A stretch of 64,000 nucleotides of DNA from an uncultured Polaribacter sp. (GCF_947500975.1 NZ_CANMUE010000001.1:372001-436000), one strand, 5' to 3'. Shown: positions 53,040 to 62,989, counted from the first letter of the stretch. The notes: generated from the letters alone by a model not told the origin. Numbers and translations: made by a program.

Positions 53040-53137
53040 ATGGCAAGCTATCTACATCACACTGCTACAACCTAATACCCTTGCTGCGTTCCCACCCTGG
53101 GGGATTCAAAGGGAGCTAGTTGTGTAGGACTTGCCGC
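53040..53137 (-). ncRNA. ffs: Signal recognition particle RNA (small bacterial type)
   Basis: On the minus strand the terminal stem GGCAAG/CTTGCC (53130-53135 with 53042-53047) encloses the SRP apical domain, recognisable by GGGTGGGAACGCAGCAAGGG, the asymmetric-loop and tetraloop region bound by Ffh. Length about 95 nt fits Bacteroidota SRP RNA. It is the RNA partner of Ffh and of FtsY (at 43 kb). Immediately past the 3' stem is TTTTTTTG, an intrinsic terminator tail. An excellent promoter precedes it. Confidence 0.93.
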
Positions 53138-53139
53138 TG

Positions 53140-53169
53140 CAAATTTACAATAGATTTTTATTCTAGCAA
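53140..53169 (-). promoter_or_regulatory. Promoter of ffs (TTG-N19-TAAATTTG)
   Basis: On the minus strand TTG (53167-53169), 19 bases, TAAATTTG (53140-53147) fits the Bacteroidota sigma-A consensus exactly and places the start about 5 bp downstream, at the first base of the SRP RNA stem. It is the cleanest promoter in the window. Confidence 0.9.
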
Positions 53170-53279
53170 TTAAAAAAAGAATTATTTTTTTGTAACAAAT
53201 TCAATAAGTTGAATACTAATGAATTGTTTAGATAGATTACAAACTTTATAAAAAAGAAAAACTATCTAAATGAAATGAA

Positions 53280-53287
53280 TATATTTG
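53280..53287 (+). promoter_or_regulatory. -10 element TATATTTG of the DUF4199 gene
   Basis: Exact TAnnTTTG match 23 bp before the ATG at 53311. No TTG at the usual -33 distance. Confidence 0.6.
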
Positions 53288-53310
53288 TATAACTAACTAA
53301 AATAAAAAAA

Positions 53311-53829
53311 ATGGAAAATCAAGCAAATAGCAAAAGTATTATTTTAAATTATGGATTATATTATGGATTAGTATCAGTAATATTAAGTTTAATAATGTAT
53401 GCATTAGGAATGCACTTAGAGCAAAATATTGTACAGATGCTTTTGGGTTTTGCTATTATGATAGCTTTTATAATTTTAGCTTCAAAAAAGTTTAAAAATG
53501 ATAATGGAGGTTTTATGTCTTGGGGTCAAGGTGTAAAAATTGGAATGGGAATAATTCTAATTGGAATAATCATATCAGCATTATATACATATCTTTTTAC
53601 TTCTTTTATAGAACCAGACTTTAAAAATCAAATAATCGAAAAATCTATAGTTCAATGGGAAGATGCTGGTATGTCATCTGATCAAATAGAAATGTCTCTA
53701 AAAATGACAGAAGATTATTTTTATCTTTCTTTATTTGGAGGTATGGTAATTGGAGGTCTAGTTTTAGGTTTTATATTCTCTGCAATTACTTCTGCAATTA
53801 TAAAACATACTGAAGAAGAAACTTACTAG
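53311..53829 (+). CDS. DUF4199 membrane protein
   Basis: 172-residue protein with four transmembrane helices at about 12-30, 38-55, 70-92 and 140-162, and a short periplasmic or cytosolic loop (residues 95-135, rich in acid and amide). DUF4199 is a Bacteroidota family of unknown role, regularly placed just ahead of a polyprenyl-phosphate glycosyltransferase gene, as here (36 bp gap). It might assist that enzyme, but that is context only. Confidence 0.85.
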   Translation: MENQANSKSIILNYGLYYGLVSVILSLIMYALGMHLEQNIVQMLLGFAIMIAFIILASKKFKNDNGGFMSWGQGVKIGMGIILIGIIISALYTYLFTSFIEPDFKNQIIEKSIVQWEDAGMSSDQIEMSLKMTEDYFYLSLFGGMVIGGLVLGFIFSAITSAIIKHTEEETY

Positions 53830-53865
53830 AAACCTAAAAGTTAATTAAACTTTATTACAAAAAAC

Positions 53866-54822
53866 ATGAATATTTCGGTAGTAATACCACTTCTTAACGA
53901 AGAAGAATCTTTACAAGAATTACACGATTGGATTGCAAAAGTTATGCAATCCAATCGTTATTTATATGAAATTATTTTTATTGATGATGGTAGTACAGAT
54001 GCTTCTTGGAATGTTATCCAAAAATTATCAGAACAAAATAATTCGGTAAAAGGAATTCGTTTTCAAAAAAACTACGGTAAATCTCAAGCTTTAGATGCTG
54101 GTTTTGAATTAGCGCAAGGTAAGGTTGTAATAACTATGGATGCTGACTTACAAGACAATCCAGATGAAATACCTGAGTTATATAACTTAATTATAAATGA
54201 AAATTTCGATTTAATTTCTGGATGGAAAAAGAAACGTTTTGATAATGTAATTACCAAAAACATACCCTCAAAATTATTTAATACAGCTGCCAGAAAAACA
54301 TCAGGTTTAAAATTACATGATTTTAACTGTGGCTTAAAAGCCTATAAAAATGAAGTAATAAAAGCCGTAAAAGTTAGTGGAGAAATGCACAGATACATTC
54401 CTGTTTTAGCAAAAAACGAAGGTTTTAATAAAATTGGAGAAAAAGTAGTACAACATCAAGCTAGAAAATATGGAGAAACCAAATTTGGGATGGATCGTTT
54501 TATTAATGGTTTTTTAGATTTAATTACCATTTCATTTCTTTCTAAATTTGGTAAAAGACCAATGCACATATTTGGTCTTTGGGGTACTTTTATGTTCATA
54601 TTTGGAACAACTTTAGCTTTCTATATTGGCGTTACAAAAATTTACAAATTATATAACGGCATAAAAACGATTTTGGTAACAGATAACCCTTGGTTTTACA
54701 TAGCCTTAACCTCAATGGTTTTAGGAACCCTGTTATTTGTTGCAGGTTTTATTGGAGAACTTGTAATTAGAACCAAAAAAGAAGAAAAACACTATAAAGT
54801 AAAGGAAAAACTCAATTTCTAA
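53866..54822 (+). CDS. Polyprenyl-phosphate family 2 glycosyltransferase (DPM/ArnC-like)
   Basis: 318-residue GT2 enzyme: VVIPLLNEEESLQELHDWI, IFIDDGSTDASWNVI, VITMDADLQDNPDEIPEL with the DxD-type metal site, and DFNCGLKAYKNEVI. Two C-terminal helices (about 230-255 and 270-295) anchor it in the membrane. Members transfer a sugar to polyprenyl phosphate, a lipid-linked donor for envelope polymers. It is followed 28 bp later by the phosphohexomutase gene, which could supply its precursor. Confidence 0.92.
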   Translation: MNISVVIPLLNEEESLQELHDWIAKVMQSNRYLYEIIFIDDGSTDASWNVIQKLSEQNNSVKGIRFQKNYGKSQALDAGFELAQGKVVITMDADLQDNPDEIPELYNLIINENFDLISGWKKKRFDNVITKNIPSKLFNTAARKTSGLKLHDFNCGLKAYKNEVIKAVKVSGEMHRYIPVLAKNEGFNKIGEKVVQHQARKYGETKFGMDRFINGFLDLITISFLSKFGKRPMHIFGLWGTFMFIFGTTLAFYIGVTKIYKLYNGIKTILVTDNPWFYIALTSMVLGTLLFVAGFIGELVIRTKKEEKHYKVKEKLNF

Positions 54823-54850
54823 ACATTATCTTTACATTTTATTTTTTACT

Positions 54851-56566
54851 ATGGACAATATTTTAAACAAAGCAAAACAATGGTTAACCCCAACCTTTGA
54901 TATTGAAACTCAAACAGAAGTTAAAGCTTTAATTGATTCAAAATCTGATGATTTAGCAGACAGATTCTATAAAGATATGGAGTTTGGAACTGGTGGTATG
55001 CGTGGAGTAATGGGCGCAGGGACTAACAGAATTAACAAATATACACTTGGTAGGGCTACACAAGGTTTATCAAATTACTTAATAAAAAACATACAAACAG
55101 AACAAATAAAAGTTGTTATCGCTTACGATTGTAGACACAATAGTAAAAAATTTGCAAAAGTAGTTGCTGATGTTTTTTCAGCAAACAACATAAAAGTATT
55201 TTTATTTGAAGACTTGCGTGCAACTCCAGAATTATCTTTTGCTGTAAAACACCTAAGCTGTGATGCCGGTATTGTTTTAACGGCCTCCCATAATCCACCA
55301 GAATATAATGGTTACAAAGTTTATTGGGCTGATGGCGGACAAATTGTACCTCCACATGACAGTGGCATTATTGGTAATGTAAATTCGTTAGATTTTTCTG
55401 AAATTAAGTTTGATGCAAATGATAATTTAATTGAAATTATTGGTAAAGATGTTGATGAGGCTTTTATTGAAGCTTCTGTAAAAAACGGTTCTTTATCTGA
55501 GAAAATTGATAGAGAAAATTTAAAAATTGTATTCACTTCTTTACACGGAACTTCAATTGTTTCTGTACCTGATGCGTTAGCAAAAGCGGGTTATACTGAT
55601 GTTCATATTGTTGAAGAGCAAAGAGTACCTAATGGTAATTTTCCAACTGTTAAATCTCCAAATCCAGAAGAGCCAGAAGCCTTAGAAATGGCTACTAATT
55701 TAGCTAACAAAATTGGCGCTGATATTGTTATTGGCACCGATCCAGATTGTGATCGATTAGGTGTGGCTATCAGAGATTTAGACGGCAATATGAAGTTGAT
55801 GAATGGAAACCAAACCATGGTTGTAATGACAGGTTTTTTATTAAAAAAATGGAAAGAAGAAGGCAAATTAAATGGAAAACAATTTGTAGGTTCTACAATT
55901 GTTTCTTCGGAGTTGGTAAATGATGTTGCTGCAAATTATAGTGTTGAAACTAAAGTTGGCTTAACTGGCTTTAAATGGATAGCTAAAATGGTTAGGGACT
56001 CTCCGGAACTAGATTTTATTGGTGGTGGTGAAGAAAGTTTTGGTTATATGGTTGGTGATTTTGTAAGAGATAAAGATGCTGTTACCGCCACTCTTTTAGC
56101 TTGTGAAGTTGCTGCATTTGCAAAACAAAACGGTAGTTCTTTTTATGAAGAATTATTAGATATTTATGTAAATAATAAATTTTATAAAGAACATTTAATT
56201 TCTATCACTAAAAAAGGAATGGATGGTGCTGCAGAAATACAACAAATGTTGAGTGACATGCGTAACAATCCATTAACAGAAATTGATGAAGAAAAAATTG
56301 AATCACTTTCGGATTACCAAGCATCAACTAAGAAAAATTTAATTACTGGTAAGGTTACCAATATAGATTTACCTAAATCTAATGTTTTAATTTATCAAAC
56401 AGCAAAAGGTACAAGAATAGCTGCAAGACCTAGTGGAACTGAACCTAAAATTAAATTCTATTTTAGTGTAAATTCTTCTTTAGATTCAAAAGAAAATGCA
56501 GAAAAAGTAGAAGCTGAATTAGATGTTAAAATTCAAAGAATTATTAAAGAAATGAAATTGAATTAA
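54851..56566 (+). CDS. Phosphoglucomutase/phosphomannomutase
   Basis: 571-residue alpha-D-phosphohexomutase. Visible: GTGGMRGVMGAGTNRIN, the phosphoserine loop TASHNPPEYNGYKVYW, the Mg site GTDPDCDRLGVAI, the sugar-binding GGGEESFGYMVGDFV, and phosphate-binding RPSGTEPKIKFYF. The long form (PGM/PMM2-like) interconverts 1- and 6-phospho-hexoses, feeding nucleotide-sugar synthesis. Its stop codon overlaps the start codon of the ABC exporter gene (TAATG). Confidence 0.95.
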   Translation: MDNILNKAKQWLTPTFDIETQTEVKALIDSKSDDLADRFYKDMEFGTGGMRGVMGAGTNRINKYTLGRATQGLSNYLIKNIQTEQIKVVIAYDCRHNSKKFAKVVADVFSANNIKVFLFEDLRATPELSFAVKHLSCDAGIVLTASHNPPEYNGYKVYWADGGQIVPPHDSGIIGNVNSLDFSEIKFDANDNLIEIIGKDVDEAFIEASVKNGSLSEKIDRENLKIVFTSLHGTSIVSVPDALAKAGYTDVHIVEEQRVPNGNFPTVKSPNPEEPEALEMATNLANKIGADIVIGTDPDCDRLGVAIRDLDGNMKLMNGNQTMVVMTGFLLKKWKEEGKLNGKQFVGSTIVSSELVNDVAANYSVETKVGLTGFKWIAKMVRDSPELDFIGGGEESFGYMVGDFVRDKDAVTATLLACEVAAFAKQNGSSFYEELLDIYVNNKFYKEHLISITKKGMDGAAEIQQMLSDMRNNPLTEIDEEKIESLSDYQASTKKNLITGKVTNIDLPKSNVLIYQTAKGTRIAARPSGTEPKIKFYFSVNSSLDSKENAEKVEAELDVKIQRIIKEMKLN

Positions 56567-58395
56567 TGGGATATTTTAAAGACATTTTAAAATACGAGAA
56601 AAAGTATAGAAAGTTTACAGTATTAAATATTGTCTTTAATATTTTCTACGCTATTTTTAATGTTTTATCTGTTTTAGCTTTTATTCCTGTTTTAGGAATT
56701 CTTTTTGAGAGGGAACAAAAAGTTTCTATAAAGCCTGTTTATGAAGGAATTGGAAATGCTGGAGACTTTATAAAAAACAATTTCTATTATTTTATTTCTC
56801 AGAAAATTGATAATGATGGTAATATAAAAACACTGGTTTTTATTTGTTTATTAGCATTGTCATTATTTTTTCTAAAAAACTTTTTTAGATATTTAGCTTC
56901 TTATGTAATTACTTTTTTAAGAACAGGTATTGTCAAAGATTTACGCGATAATTTGTATAGTAAAATCGTAGAATTACCTCTTTCGTATTTTACAGAAAAA
57001 CGAAAAGGAGACATTATTGCACGTATGACTTCTGATGTACAAGAAGTAGAAAATTCAATTTTAAGTTCTGTACAAGTTATTGTTAGAGAACCTTTAACTG
57101 TAATTATTTCGATCTCTATAATGCTCTATATGAGTTTACAATTAACGCTCTTTGTTTTTATTTTACTACCTGTTTCTGGTTTTATTATTTCCTCAATTAG
57201 TAAAAAATTAAAATCTAAATCAAAAAAGGCACAAAAGGAAACTGGTAATTTTCTTTCTTTTATAGAAGAAACATTATCTGGTTTAAGAATTATAAAAGGT
57301 TTTAATGCAGAAAAAGTTATTGAAGATAAATTTATAACATCAACCCAAAATTTTAAGAAACTTACAACTAGTGTTTTTCACAGACAAACATTGGCCTCAC
57401 CAATGAGTGAATTTTTAGGTTCTGCAACAATTATTGCCATTCTTTGGTATGGAGGTTCTGAAGTTTTATCTAACACTAGCGCTTTACAACCTGATGAATT
57501 CTTTGGGTATATTGTGTTGTTTTACACAGTTTTAAATCCTATTAAATTAATTACCACAACATTTTACAACATTCAAAAAGGAGAAGCCTCAGCAGAAAGA
57601 ATCATGTCTGTCTTAAATACAGAAAACAGCATAAAAGACAAACCAAACGCAACAATTAAAGAAGATTTTAATAATCAAATTGAATTCAGAAATATTTCAT
57701 TTAAATATAAGGATGAATTTGTTTTAGAGAATTTTTCTTTAACGATTAACAAAGGGGAAACTGTTGCATTAGTTGGGCAATCTGGAAGTGGAAAATCTAC
57801 ATTAGCAAACCTAATAACTCGTTTTTATGATGTTAATAAAGGGGAGGTAATCATCGATGAAAATAACATTAAAGACATTACTAAAAAATCTTTACGTGAT
57901 TTAATGGGAATCGTTTCGCAAGATTCAATTCTATTTAATGATGCAATTGCGAACAACATTAAATTAGGAACGCAAAATGCAACAGATGAAGCTATTTTAG
58001 AAGCTGCAAAAATTGCAAATGCAGATGAGTTTATTCAGAACTTGCCAAATAAATACAATACAAATATTGGTGATAGTGGAAACATACTTTCTGGCGGACA
58101 AAAACAACGTTTATCTATTGCTAGAGCTGTTTTAAAAAATCCGCCGATAATGATTTTAGATGAAGCAACTTCTGCTTTAGACACTGAATCTGAACAATTG
58201 GTGCAAGTTGCTTTAGAAAAAATGATGCAAAATAGAACTTCGTTAGTTATTGCTCACAGATTATCTACTATTCAAAAAGCTGATAAGATTGTTGTTATGA
58301 AAAAGGGTAAAATTGTTGAACAAGGAAAACATGACGAATTACTTGCCAAAAAAGGCGAATATTTTAAATTGGTTTCTATGCAGAGTTTGAGTTAA
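56566..58395 (+). CDS. MsbA-like ABC exporter
   Basis: 609-residue half-transporter. Six transmembrane helices lie in the first 330 residues, with the intracellular-loop segment TEKRKGDIIARMTSDVQEVE. The nucleotide-binding domain (about 370-600) has GQSGSGKST, the signature LSGGQKQRLSIARA, IMILDEATSALD and IAHRLSTIQKAD. MsbA flips lipid A core; related exporters move other lipids or peptides. The polysaccharide-type gene neighbourhood favours a lipid substrate. It ends just before the convergent GT2 gene. Confidence 0.93.
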   Translation: MGYFKDILKYEKKYRKFTVLNIVFNIFYAIFNVLSVLAFIPVLGILFEREQKVSIKPVYEGIGNAGDFIKNNFYYFISQKIDNDGNIKTLVFICLLALSLFFLKNFFRYLASYVITFLRTGIVKDLRDNLYSKIVELPLSYFTEKRKGDIIARMTSDVQEVENSILSSVQVIVREPLTVIISISIMLYMSLQLTLFVFILLPVSGFIISSISKKLKSKSKKAQKETGNFLSFIEETLSGLRIIKGFNAEKVIEDKFITSTQNFKKLTTSVFHRQTLASPMSEFLGSATIIAILWYGGSEVLSNTSALQPDEFFGYIVLFYTVLNPIKLITTTFYNIQKGEASAERIMSVLNTENSIKDKPNATIKEDFNNQIEFRNISFKYKDEFVLENFSLTINKGETVALVGQSGSGKSTLANLITRFYDVNKGEVIIDENNIKDITKKSLRDLMGIVSQDSILFNDAIANNIKLGTQNATDEAILEAAKIANADEFIQNLPNKYNTNIGDSGNILSGGQKQRLSIARAVLKNPPIMILDEATSALDTESEQLVQVALEKMMQNRTSLVIAHRLSTIQKADKIVVMKKGKIVEQGKHDELLAKKGEYFKLVSMQSLS

Positions 58396-58401
58396 GTTTT
58401 A

Positions 58402-59199
58402 TTAATTGATTTTTTTTAATCCATTTAAACAGAAAAAATCATTTTTCTCTATTTTCTTTTTTAAAACATTTTTATTAAATTTCAAATCTTCTTGAGAATA
58501 TTTACCTTTATGATAAAGGTGATATACTATTGCTTTATTTTTTACGGACTTTTCTTTTATTTTTATACATTTAAGTCTCCATTCCACATCATTATCCTCT
58601 CCAACAGCTGCTCTAACATAATCTTCATCAAAACCATTTATCATTAATAAAGTCTTTTTTGATATACCCCAATTACAACCTATCAACCATTTTTTATTAC
58701 TCTTATAAGATAAATTAAAATATGGGCTGTAAAAACCATTTTTTTTCTTCTCGCTTTTAGAAAATAAAATATTTAAAAAATTTAATGTTTTTAAATTAAG
58801 AGTCATTTTTAAATGTGTGGTAATTTTTTCAGAAAGCATTACTCTTCGTCCTTTTAATACTGCTTGTTCTTCAAAATTATTTAAATAAGATTTTATAAAA
58901 TGTTTATGAGGTACACAATCTCCATCAATAAAAATCAAAAAAGTACCATTAGCAACTTTTACAGATTTGTTTAACATTTTATTTTTCCTAAAACCTAAAT
59001 CCTCATTTTGATGTGTATGTTTTATTATAAAAGTATAGCTGTTTTTAGCTTCTTTTAAAAAAACAAATGTTTCTTCGTTATAATCATCCTCTGAAACAAT
59101 AACTTCAAATTTTTTTACACTTTGGTTTTCTAAAGCCAAAAAAATTAGCTTGAGATTTTCTAAATTTTTGTAATATGAAATAATTACGGAAAACTTCAT
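58402..59199 (-). CDS. Family 2 glycosyltransferase
   Basis: 265-residue soluble GT2 enzyme: SVIISYYKNLENLKLIF, VIVSEDDYNEETFVF, the metal site LIFIDGDCVPHKHF, and the late acidic AVGEDNDVEWRLKC with the usual acceptor-site ED. No membrane helices. It resembles enzymes of LPS or capsule synthesis, such as the galactosyl-type with a WRLK motif. Convergent with the ABC exporter gene (6 bp between stop codons). The acceptor is unknown. Confidence 0.88.
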   Translation of the reverse strand: MKFSVIISYYKNLENLKLIFLALENQSVKKFEVIVSEDDYNEETFVFLKEAKNSYTFIIKHTHQNEDLGFRKNKMLNKSVKVANGTFLIFIDGDCVPHKHFIKSYLNNFEEQAVLKGRRVMLSEKITTHLKMTLNLKTLNFLNILFSKSEKKKNGFYSPYFNLSYKSNKKWLIGCNWGISKKTLLMINGFDEDYVRAAVGEDNDVEWRLKCIKIKEKSVKNKAIVYHLYHKGKYSQEDLKFNKNVLKKKIEKNDFFCLNGLKKIN

Positions 59200-59330
59200 T
59201 CTATTTACTATTAAAAAAATATTTATAAAAAGCTAATTTAGTAATTATGTGTTTGAAGGAAAACCCTTAATATTTGCTTTGACAAATTACAAAAAAACAC
59301 ATTTTTTAATTAAAATATAGGCTTATAAAA

Positions 59331-60755
59331 TTAGATAACTACACTTAACCCAAGTCCCTGCCCCTTTTCAATCATAAAATCATAAGAAGCTTGGTGTTCA
59401 TTAGGTATTTTTCCATCTAAAATAGCTTCTTTTATTGCTTCTTTTATTTGACCAATTTCTCTACAAGGCTTTAAGTTAAAAGCTTTCATAATTTCCTCTC
59501 CAGTAACTGGTGGTTGAAAATTACGCACTTTATCTCGTTCTTCAACTTCTTTTATTTTAGAACGAACAACTTCAAAATTTTGATGATATCTTTTAAACTT
59601 CTTTGGATTTTTAGTAGTAATATCTGCCTCACATAAAGTCATTAAGGAATTAATATCATCACCAGCATCAAAAACTAAACGTCTTACAGCAGAATCTGTA
59701 ACATCCGAAGCTAAAACAATTGGTCGTGAACTTAAGAGTACCATTTTTTGAACAAACTTCATCTTATTATTCAAAGGCATTTTTAATCGCTTAAATAATT
59801 TATATACCATTTTAGAACCTACAAATTCATGAGCATGAAAAGTCCATCCAACTTTTTTACTGAACTTTTTGGTTGGTGCTTTTCCAATATCATGCAGTAA
59901 AGCAGCCCAACGCAACCAAAGATCATTTGTGTTTTCGCAAATATTATCTACAACCTCTAAAGAATGGTAAAAATTATCTTTATGTTTTTGCCCTTCAACT
60001 TCCTCTACTCCTTTTAATGCAACTAACTCAGGTAAAATTTGCTTTAATAAGCCTGTTTTTTCTAATAATAAAAAACCTATTGATGGTTTTATTGATGATA
60101 AAACTTTATTCAATTCATCAATAATCCTTTCTCTTGTAATTATTTTTAATCTGTCTGAATTTTTAGAAATCGCATCCAAAGATGTTTTTTCAATCTTAAA
60201 ATTTAATTGAGTTGCAAAACGAATTGCACGCATCATTCTCAAAGGATCATCAGAATAAGTAATATCTGGGTTTAAGGGCGTTCTTATAATCTTATCTTTT
60301 AAGTCTTTAATTCCATTAAAAGGATCTAAAAGCGTTCCAAAATCATCTTGGTTCAAACTTAAAGCAAGTGCATTTATAGTAAAATCTCTCCTATTTTGGT
60401 CATCTTGCAATGTACCTTCCACAACCTCAGGGTTCCTACTATCCTCTGTATAAGATTCTTTCCTTGCGCCAACAAATTCTATCTCAATATCTTTATAACG
60501 TAACATTGCTGTTCCGTAAGTTTTAAAAACTTGAACCTTAGGTTTATTAGCTAATAAACTAGCAACTTTTTCTGCTAATTCAATTCCACTTCCAACTGCA
60601 ACAACATCTATATCTTTTGCTGTACCTCTTTTTAAAAAAAAATCACGCACAAAACCACCAATTACATAACTTTTAATTTGTAATTGCTGAGATGCGGTTG
60701 AGATTGTACTAAATATTTCTGACGAAATTGCTTCTTGATGGAATTGATTTTGCAT
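59331..60755 (-). CDS. cca: tRNA nucleotidyltransferase (CCA-adding) with HD domain
   Basis: 474-residue class II nucleotidyltransferase that restores the CCA end of tRNAs. The head domain has GGFVRDFFLKRGTAKDIDVV (GG and DxD metal motif), RRDFTINALALSLNQDDFG, DPLRMMRAIRFATQL and the ERIIDELNKVL motif. An HD domain at about 270-380 (RWAALLHDIGKAPTK, FHAHEFVGSKMVYKL) adds phosphohydrolase-type metal residues. This HD-fused form is common in Bacteroidota. Monocistronic. Confidence 0.93.
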   Translation of the reverse strand: MQNQFHQEAISSEIFSTISTASQQLQIKSYVIGGFVRDFFLKRGTAKDIDVVAVGSGIELAEKVASLLANKPKVQVFKTYGTAMLRYKDIEIEFVGARKESYTEDSRNPEVVEGTLQDDQNRRDFTINALALSLNQDDFGTLLDPFNGIKDLKDKIIRTPLNPDITYSDDPLRMMRAIRFATQLNFKIEKTSLDAISKNSDRLKIITRERIIDELNKVLSSIKPSIGFLLLEKTGLLKQILPELVALKGVEEVEGQKHKDNFYHSLEVVDNICENTNDLWLRWAALLHDIGKAPTKKFSKKVGWTFHAHEFVGSKMVYKLFKRLKMPLNNKMKFVQKMVLLSSRPIVLASDVTDSAVRRLVFDAGDDINSLMTLCEADITTKNPKKFKRYHQNFEVVRSKIKEVEERDKVRNFQPPVTGEEIMKAFNLKPCREIGQIKEAIKEAILDGKIPNEHQASYDFMIEKGQGLGLSVVI

Positions 60756-60882
60756 TTATTTTAAACTCTTAAGACCCAAATGATATTTTCATCATTATTT
60801 ATAATAGTTGATGATTTAGTGTTTAATCTATTTTGTGGTAAATTTACTATATAATAAACACCTTGCAAAATTGGATTCATTA

Positions 60883-60914
60883 TTTATTAAAATGAATAAT
60901 AACATTTTAATAAA
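60883..60914. promoter_or_regulatory. 12-bp perfect palindrome ahead of the LTA-synthase-like gene
   Basis: TTTATTAAAATG (60883-60894) and CATTTTAATAAA (60903-60914) are exact reverse complements with an 8-base spacer. The element lies 13 bp upstream of the -10 box at 60927, where it would cover the -35 region. A repressor site is plausible. Confidence 0.55.
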
Positions 60915-60926
60915 TAGTAAAAATAG

Positions 60927-60934
60927 TACCTTTG
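60927..60934 (+). promoter_or_regulatory. -10 element TACCTTTG of the LTA-synthase-like gene
   Basis: Exact TAnnTTTG match 19 bp before the ATG at 60954. The -35 region is occupied by the palindrome. Confidence 0.65.
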
Positions 60935-60953
60935 ATTTTTTTATACTAAAAGT

Positions 60954-62957
60954 ATGTTTTTAAAAATTCCGAATTATATAAAATACATTTTTATAAATGT
61001 ATTTTCTCTTTTTGTTTTCGTTCTTTTTTTTAGATTTTTTTTCTATCTTTTTTTTGCTAATTTAGATACTGCAGATTTTAAAGAAACAGAAAAGGCTATT
61101 TTATTAGGTATTCGTTTTGACTTGAGATTATCTATCCTTAGTTTTTCTCCTCTAGCTATATTAGTTTTAATTACAAACTATAATTTTTTTGAAAATATTA
61201 TTTATAAAAAAATAGCGAATTTTTATTTAGTTTTAACATACTTAATCCTTACTGTTTTTTACTTATTTGATTTTGGTTATTATGAATATTTAATTATTCG
61301 GTTAGATGCTTCTTCTCTACGTTTCTTGAGTAATTTAAAAACATCAACTCAGGTTTTAATTGAGAGTTATCCTATTTACAAAGGTCTTTTTAGTTTAATT
61401 ATTTTATCTTTCATTATTTATAAATTTTCTAGTTTCTTATATAGATCATTATCAAAAACAAATCAAAAAATAACAAAAAAATTAAAAGCAGTTTTTTTTA
61501 CATTTACGTTTCTTTTTTTATCTTTTGGTATTTATAATAGTGTTACACATTATCCTTTAAGGTGGAGTGAAGCTTTTTTCTCAAAAAACAATTCAGTGAA
61601 TCAATTTGCTTTAAATCCTGTTTTATATTTTTTTGACAGTTTTGCTTTTAGAAGTGAAGGTTTAGATACAGAAAAGTTCCAAACTTATTATCCGGTAATT
61701 GCAAAACATTTAAATCTATCCTTAGACACAATAAATTTTGAACAGAAAGTAATTTTTAAAGAACCATATAAAGAAAAACCTAATCTGATTTTTGTAATGT
61801 TAGAGTCAACAGGAACAGCATCTATGAGTTTCTACGGTAATCCATTAAATAGTACTCCAAAAATGGACTCGATAATTAAAAAAAGTTTAAGTTTTTCAAA
61901 ATTTTACGTTCATAAACCTGGAACCGCTGGAAGTGTTTTTGCTAGCATTACAGGATTACCAGATATTGAAGATGTTAAAACAGCTTCAAGAAATCCTTTG
62001 ATTATTGACCAACGTATTATTTTTGATCAAATCAAAGGATATGAAAAATCGTATTTTATTGGAGGTTCTGCTAATTGGGCTAATATAAGAGGTGTTTTTC
62101 AATCAAACATAAAAGGATTAAAAATTTATGAAGAAGGTCTTTTTGAAGAAGAAAACAGAGCAGATGTTTGGGGAATTGATGATTACGACTTATTTAAAGA
62201 AGCAGATAAAAAATTAAAAAAATTACATGATGAAGGAAAACCATTTGTTACTTACATACAAACAGCAACAAATCATATGCCTTTTACAGTACCAGATAAA
62301 AAAGAAAGCTACACACCTATTTTAAAAGATGATATTAACGAAAAAACATTACTTTCAGGAGGGTTTAGATCTTTAGGCCAACTTAACGCAATCCGTTATT
62401 TAGATTTTAATATTGCCCGTTTTTTAGAAAGAACTAAAGAGTCTGGCTATTACGAAAATTCTATTTTTGTGTTTTTTGGAGATCATAGAGGAGGAATGAA
62501 AAAATTAAATTTCTTAAAAGATAATGAAAATGATTTAGGGATTCAAGTACATCATGTTCCATTTTTTATTAATGCTCCAAAATACATAAAACCTCAAATT
62601 ATAGATAAGTATGCTAAATTAATTGATATTTTTCCTACTGCAACAAGTTTAGCAAAAATTGATTATACAAACTACACTTTAGGAAGGAACCTATTAGACA
62701 CTACCATAATAAATACTGCAGCTTTTGTTTACATTCAAAACAAAGGGGAAAAAGCTGTTGGCCTAATAAAAGATGGACATTACTATGAAAAAACAAATAT
62801 CTCCCAAAAAGCAAGTTTGTTTAATTTAAAATCAAAAATAATTAAAGATATCAAACTAGATAAACCAAATATTACAAAGCAAATGGACAGTCTTTTATCT
62901 GCATATTATCATACAACTAAGTATTTATATTTTAACAATAAGAAAGTATCTAAATAG
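60954..62957 (+). CDS. LTA-synthase-like sulfatase-fold membrane enzyme
   Basis: 667-residue protein with five transmembrane helices in the first 200 residues and a C-terminal extracytoplasmic alkaline-phosphatase/sulfatase domain (about 265-600). The domain starts PNLIFVMLESTGTASMSFYG with the first metal-binding acid; a nucleophile-type HKPGTAGSVFASITG follows, and metal ligands are in FVFFGDHRGGMKK and HHVPFFINAP. Such enzymes transfer phosphoglycerol or phosphoethanolamine onto lipids or glycans. In Gram-negative bacteria without teichoic acids the product is probably a modified membrane lipid or surface glycan. Neighbours are Stealth and GT2 genes. Confidence 0.88.
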   Translation: MFLKIPNYIKYIFINVFSLFVFVLFFRFFFYLFFANLDTADFKETEKAILLGIRFDLRLSILSFSPLAILVLITNYNFFENIIYKKIANFYLVLTYLILTVFYLFDFGYYEYLIIRLDASSLRFLSNLKTSTQVLIESYPIYKGLFSLIILSFIIYKFSSFLYRSLSKTNQKITKKLKAVFFTFTFLFLSFGIYNSVTHYPLRWSEAFFSKNNSVNQFALNPVLYFFDSFAFRSEGLDTEKFQTYYPVIAKHLNLSLDTINFEQKVIFKEPYKEKPNLIFVMLESTGTASMSFYGNPLNSTPKMDSIIKKSLSFSKFYVHKPGTAGSVFASITGLPDIEDVKTASRNPLIIDQRIIFDQIKGYEKSYFIGGSANWANIRGVFQSNIKGLKIYEEGLFEEENRADVWGIDDYDLFKEADKKLKKLHDEGKPFVTYIQTATNHMPFTVPDKKESYTPILKDDINEKTLLSGGFRSLGQLNAIRYLDFNIARFLERTKESGYYENSIFVFFGDHRGGMKKLNFLKDNENDLGIQVHHVPFFINAPKYIKPQIIDKYAKLIDIFPTATSLAKIDYTNYTLGRNLLDTTIINTAAFVYIQNKGEKAVGLIKDGHYYEKTNISQKASLFNLKSKIIKDIKLDKPNITKQMDSLLSAYYHTTKYLYFNNKKVSK

Positions 62958-62989
62958 CAATTTTTTATTGATTTATAATTTCCATTTAA

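Noticed and set aside
52809..53137. tmRNA or tRNA gene in the spacer upstream of fsa
   Set aside because: No CCA-ending cloverleaf or tag reading frame could be drawn; the right part is SRP RNA, the left part a repeat-like element.
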